Made by a program: the position numbers and the translations under genes
Notes under the pieces: model-generated
The model's database searches: none
Told to the model about the DNA's origin: nothing
What the model saw: the letters and a program-made list of their open reading frames with translations, nothing else
Source of the DNA: Oceanihabitans sp. 2_MG-2023
GTDB taxonomy: Bacteria; Bacteroidota; Bacteroidia; Flavobacteriales; Flavobacteriaceae
Direction: 5' to 3'
Assembly (NCBI RefSeq): GCF_030547245.1
Contig: NZ_JAUOQT010000005.1
Span: 1 to 64,000, forward strand
Length of the DNA: 64,000 nucleotides
Shown here: piece after piece, positions 62,242 to 64,000 of the stretch
How the letters are laid out: the number at the start of each line of letters is the position of its first letter
How positions within the stretch are numbered: position 1 is the stretch's first letter

Positions 62242-64000
62242 CTATATAAATCCGCCACCAGATTTTTCATTGTTATCTCTCTGTTTTCTACTTAAAGCTT
62301 TATATTTTCCACCACCAAACCTGTAGTTTAATCCAACTTGCCAAGCATTACTTTCCCAATTAAATTCTCCATGTGAAGGATAAGGACGTTCTTGGTCAAA
62401 CTCAAATTTCATAGTATTAAAAATGTCATTATAGCCAAAACTTAACGTTGCTTTATTGTCTAAGAACGTGTAGCGTAGACCTGTGTTTACTAGTATCATT
62501 GGTTTTGTAATAAATTGTAAACCTTCGTCTTCACCTCTGTACATACCAAATAAAGAAAAGCTTATTTTTTTTGAGACTTTAAAATTATTGTTCATTCTAA
62601 TATTAAAGTTTGCATTATGGATATCAACATTTTCTAGCTCGACAACACCTTTTACATTTTTCAGGTAATATTCTGCACTTGTATTAATATTCCACCACTT
62701 TGTTGGTCTATAGTTGCTAGAAGCTTCAAAACCATAAGCAGCATTTTTGTCGAAATTATCATAAGTTAATAATACGTTGTTTGGGTCTTCTGGATCAATA
62801 TATACAGCCCTGTTGATTTCGTCTTTAATGACTCTATAAAATGCTCCAGCTGTTATGCTTCCTTTTTCTAATTGTCTTGTGTAATTAAATTCTATAGAGT
62901 TGGTAAACTGTTGTTTTAGTTCTGGGTTTCCAACAGAGGTTAATCTTGGTGTGCTCCATTCTCTAATAGGATTTATTTGCCCTAATCCAGGTCTATCTAC
63001 ACGACGACTAAAGCTTAATTGGTAGCTGTTTTTTTCGGATGCTTTATAGCTTACAAAAGCCGAAGGATATATGCTTAATTGATCATCAGTAAATTTTGCG
63101 TTTTCTTGCGTGTTTTGTGCAAAATTAGCTTCAACTTCATATTGTTCTATACGAGCTCCAACTTGATACGACCATTTTTCGTAGGTTTTTCCAAAGGTGG
63201 CATAAAAAGAATAGATGTTTCGGTCGTATTCGTAATTAGAATCCAAAAAATTAACATTGTTAGTATTGTAGTCGTTTTCAGAATTATTTACTCTGTATTC
63301 TGCACCAATTTCTAGTTTTGTACTTTCAGATAATGGGTTGGTGTAATCAATATTTAAAAGTGTGTTTGTTCTTTTATTATCTACTAAATCTAAATAATTT
63401 GGTGCATTAGAAAAACTAAAATTAGCTGTCTCATCGCTATTAAAAACGCTATAATCACCTTCTAAAATAATGTTGTGTCCTTCTTTTTTAAAATCGTGTT
63501 TAAAAGAACTATTGTAAGTAGAAGTGTTGTTGTCATTAATATTATTGAATCTTTGACGAAGATCAGAATCGTTATTATCTAAATAAAGTAGATCTGTAAT
63601 ACCTTTGGTTTTACCATCATGAATATTTTGATTGGTGTATATAGAAAATGTATTTCTGTCATTTATATAATAATCTACGCCAATCTTATATAAGTGTGAT
63701 TTGTTGTTATCGTAAAACTGAAATAACTGTTGTGTGTTGTCGTCAAACCTATCTATTTGTCCATTATTGTTTCCTTTTCTATAGCTAGTACCATAGTTTC
63801 CGTAAAAGTTAAATTTTCCATTTCGGTAATTTAAATTTATAGCACTATTAAAGTTTGCGTTAATTTCTTTTCTTAAACCTAAATCAATACTTCCATTAAA
63901 ACCTAGTTTAGTATTTTTATGAAGAATAATATTAATAATCCCGCTCATGCCTTCTGGGTTGTATTTTGCTGAAGGATTTGTAATTAATTCTACACTTTTT
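62242..64000 (-). CDS. TonB-dependent outer-membrane receptor (N-terminus beyond window)
   Basis: The frame continues off the right edge. Upstream of the first Met the codons read KSVELITNPSAKYNPEG and then MSGIINIILHK, the diagnostic end of the TonB plug domain in outer-membrane beta-barrel (OMP_b-brl) proteins. The remaining 560 or so residues are an alternating-strand barrel rich in Tyr/Asn/Asp ending in a short Gly-rich tail (KSGGGFI). Likely imports a siderophore, oligosaccharide or peptide, or has another surface role; the substrate is unknown. No SusD partner is visible in the window. Confidence 0.9.
   Translation of the reverse strand, partial: KSVELITNPSAKYNPEGMSGIINIILHKNTKLGFNGSIDLGLRKEINANFNSAINLNYRNGKFNFYGNYGTSYRKGNNNGQIDRFDDNTQQLFQFYDNNKSHLYKIGVDYYINDRNTFSIYTNQNIHDGKTKGITDLLYLDNNDSDLRQRFNNINDNNTSTYNSSFKHDFKKEGHNIILEGDYSVFNSDETANFSFSNAPNYLDLVDNKRTNTLLNIDYTNPLSESTKLEIGAEYRVNNSENDYNTNNVNFLDSNYEYDRNIYSFYATFGKTYEKWSYQVGARIEQYEVEANFAQNTQENAKFTDDQLSIYPSAFVSYKASEKNSYQLSFSRRVDRPGLGQINPIREWSTPRLTSVGNPELKQQFTNSIEFNYTRQLEKGSITAGAFYRVIKDEINRAVYIDPEDPNNVLLTYDNFDKNAAYGFEASSNYRPTKWWNINTSAEYYLKNVKGVVELENVDIHNANFNIRMNNNFKVSKKISFSLFGMYRGEDEGLQFITKPMILVNTGLRYTFLDNKATLSFGYNDIFNTMKFEFDQERPYPSHGEFNWESNAWQVGLNYRFGGGKYKALSRKQRDNNEKSGGGFI

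Overview
The window is AT-rich (roughly one third G+C by eye) and reads as chromosome of a marine-type Bacteroidota, family Flavobacteriaceae. Evidence for this: type IX secretion (T9SS) type B C-terminal sorting domains, a FadL-type outer-membrane protein next to an archaeal/eukaryote-like proS, a Rho with a long disordered insertion, BT_3928-type and DUF4293/DUF1599/DUF3667/DUF4369 proteins, an OMP_b-brl-type TonB receptor, and promoters matching the Bacteroidota pattern TTG-(17-19 nt)-TANNTTTG. There are no rRNAs, phage genes, insertion sequences or CRISPR arrays. I place it near genera such as Olleya, Lacinutrix or Bizionia only as an impression.

Layout. 1-10296: three consecutive plus-strand secreted T9SS type B proteins. 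The first is cut by the window edge, the second is a giant with 15 tandem Ig-like repeats, and the third is shorter; all share one C-terminal module. 10367-17587: FadL-like porin, Tyr/Gly and Ser/Arg-rich lipoprotein, proS, tRNA-Glu, rpsT, rho and a DUF4293 membrane protein. 17644-25942: metallophosphoesterase, truA with an overlapping MsbA-type ABC exporter, then DUF3667 protein, cdaA (c-di-AMP synthesis), a lipoprotein, folP, a DUF1599 protein and a DoxX-like BT_3928 protein. 26022-32843: ABC permease, thioredoxin-like lipoprotein, tpiA, methyltransferase, prmA, clpS, then idi-queD-manA and a small conserved protein, and tRNA-Thr. 33063-43750: DUF4369 lipoprotein, DUF819 membrane protein, alpha/beta hydrolase, AlkB-like dioxygenase, VanX-like dipeptidase, carboxypeptidase-like-domain protein, DUF885 peptidase, small membrane protein, ECF sigma factor with a membrane partner, and an unknown membrane protein. 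43857-56072: DEAD-box helicase, FUSC/YccS-type transporter, transglutaminase-like protein, membrane proteins, miaE, X-Pro dipeptidyl-peptidase, endonuclease/phosphatase-family protein, an unrecognised kinase-like protein, and a dihydrouridine synthase. 56219-58600 is the most accessory-looking part: a possible aerolysin-like protein, a tiny membrane protein, and a decayed small gene. 58609-64000: htpG, fabH, and a partial TonB-dependent receptor.

How it fits together. Most of the window is housekeeping: translation (proS, tRNAs, S20, truA, miaE, dus, prmA), central metabolism (tpiA, manA, folP, idi, fabH) and stress/proteolysis (htpG, clpS). Surface and secreted proteins are interspersed. The parts most worth a second look are: the nearly Lys/Arg-free repeat protein with a perfect 158-bp duplication in its neighbour; two plus-strand promoter-hairpin-terminator units with no ORF (candidate small RNAs near 35.3 and 36.6 kb); the kinase-like unknown at 54-55 kb; the toxin-like protein at 56.2-57.4 kb; and several families of small extragenic palindromes. 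I found no clearly new multi-gene defence or biosynthetic system.
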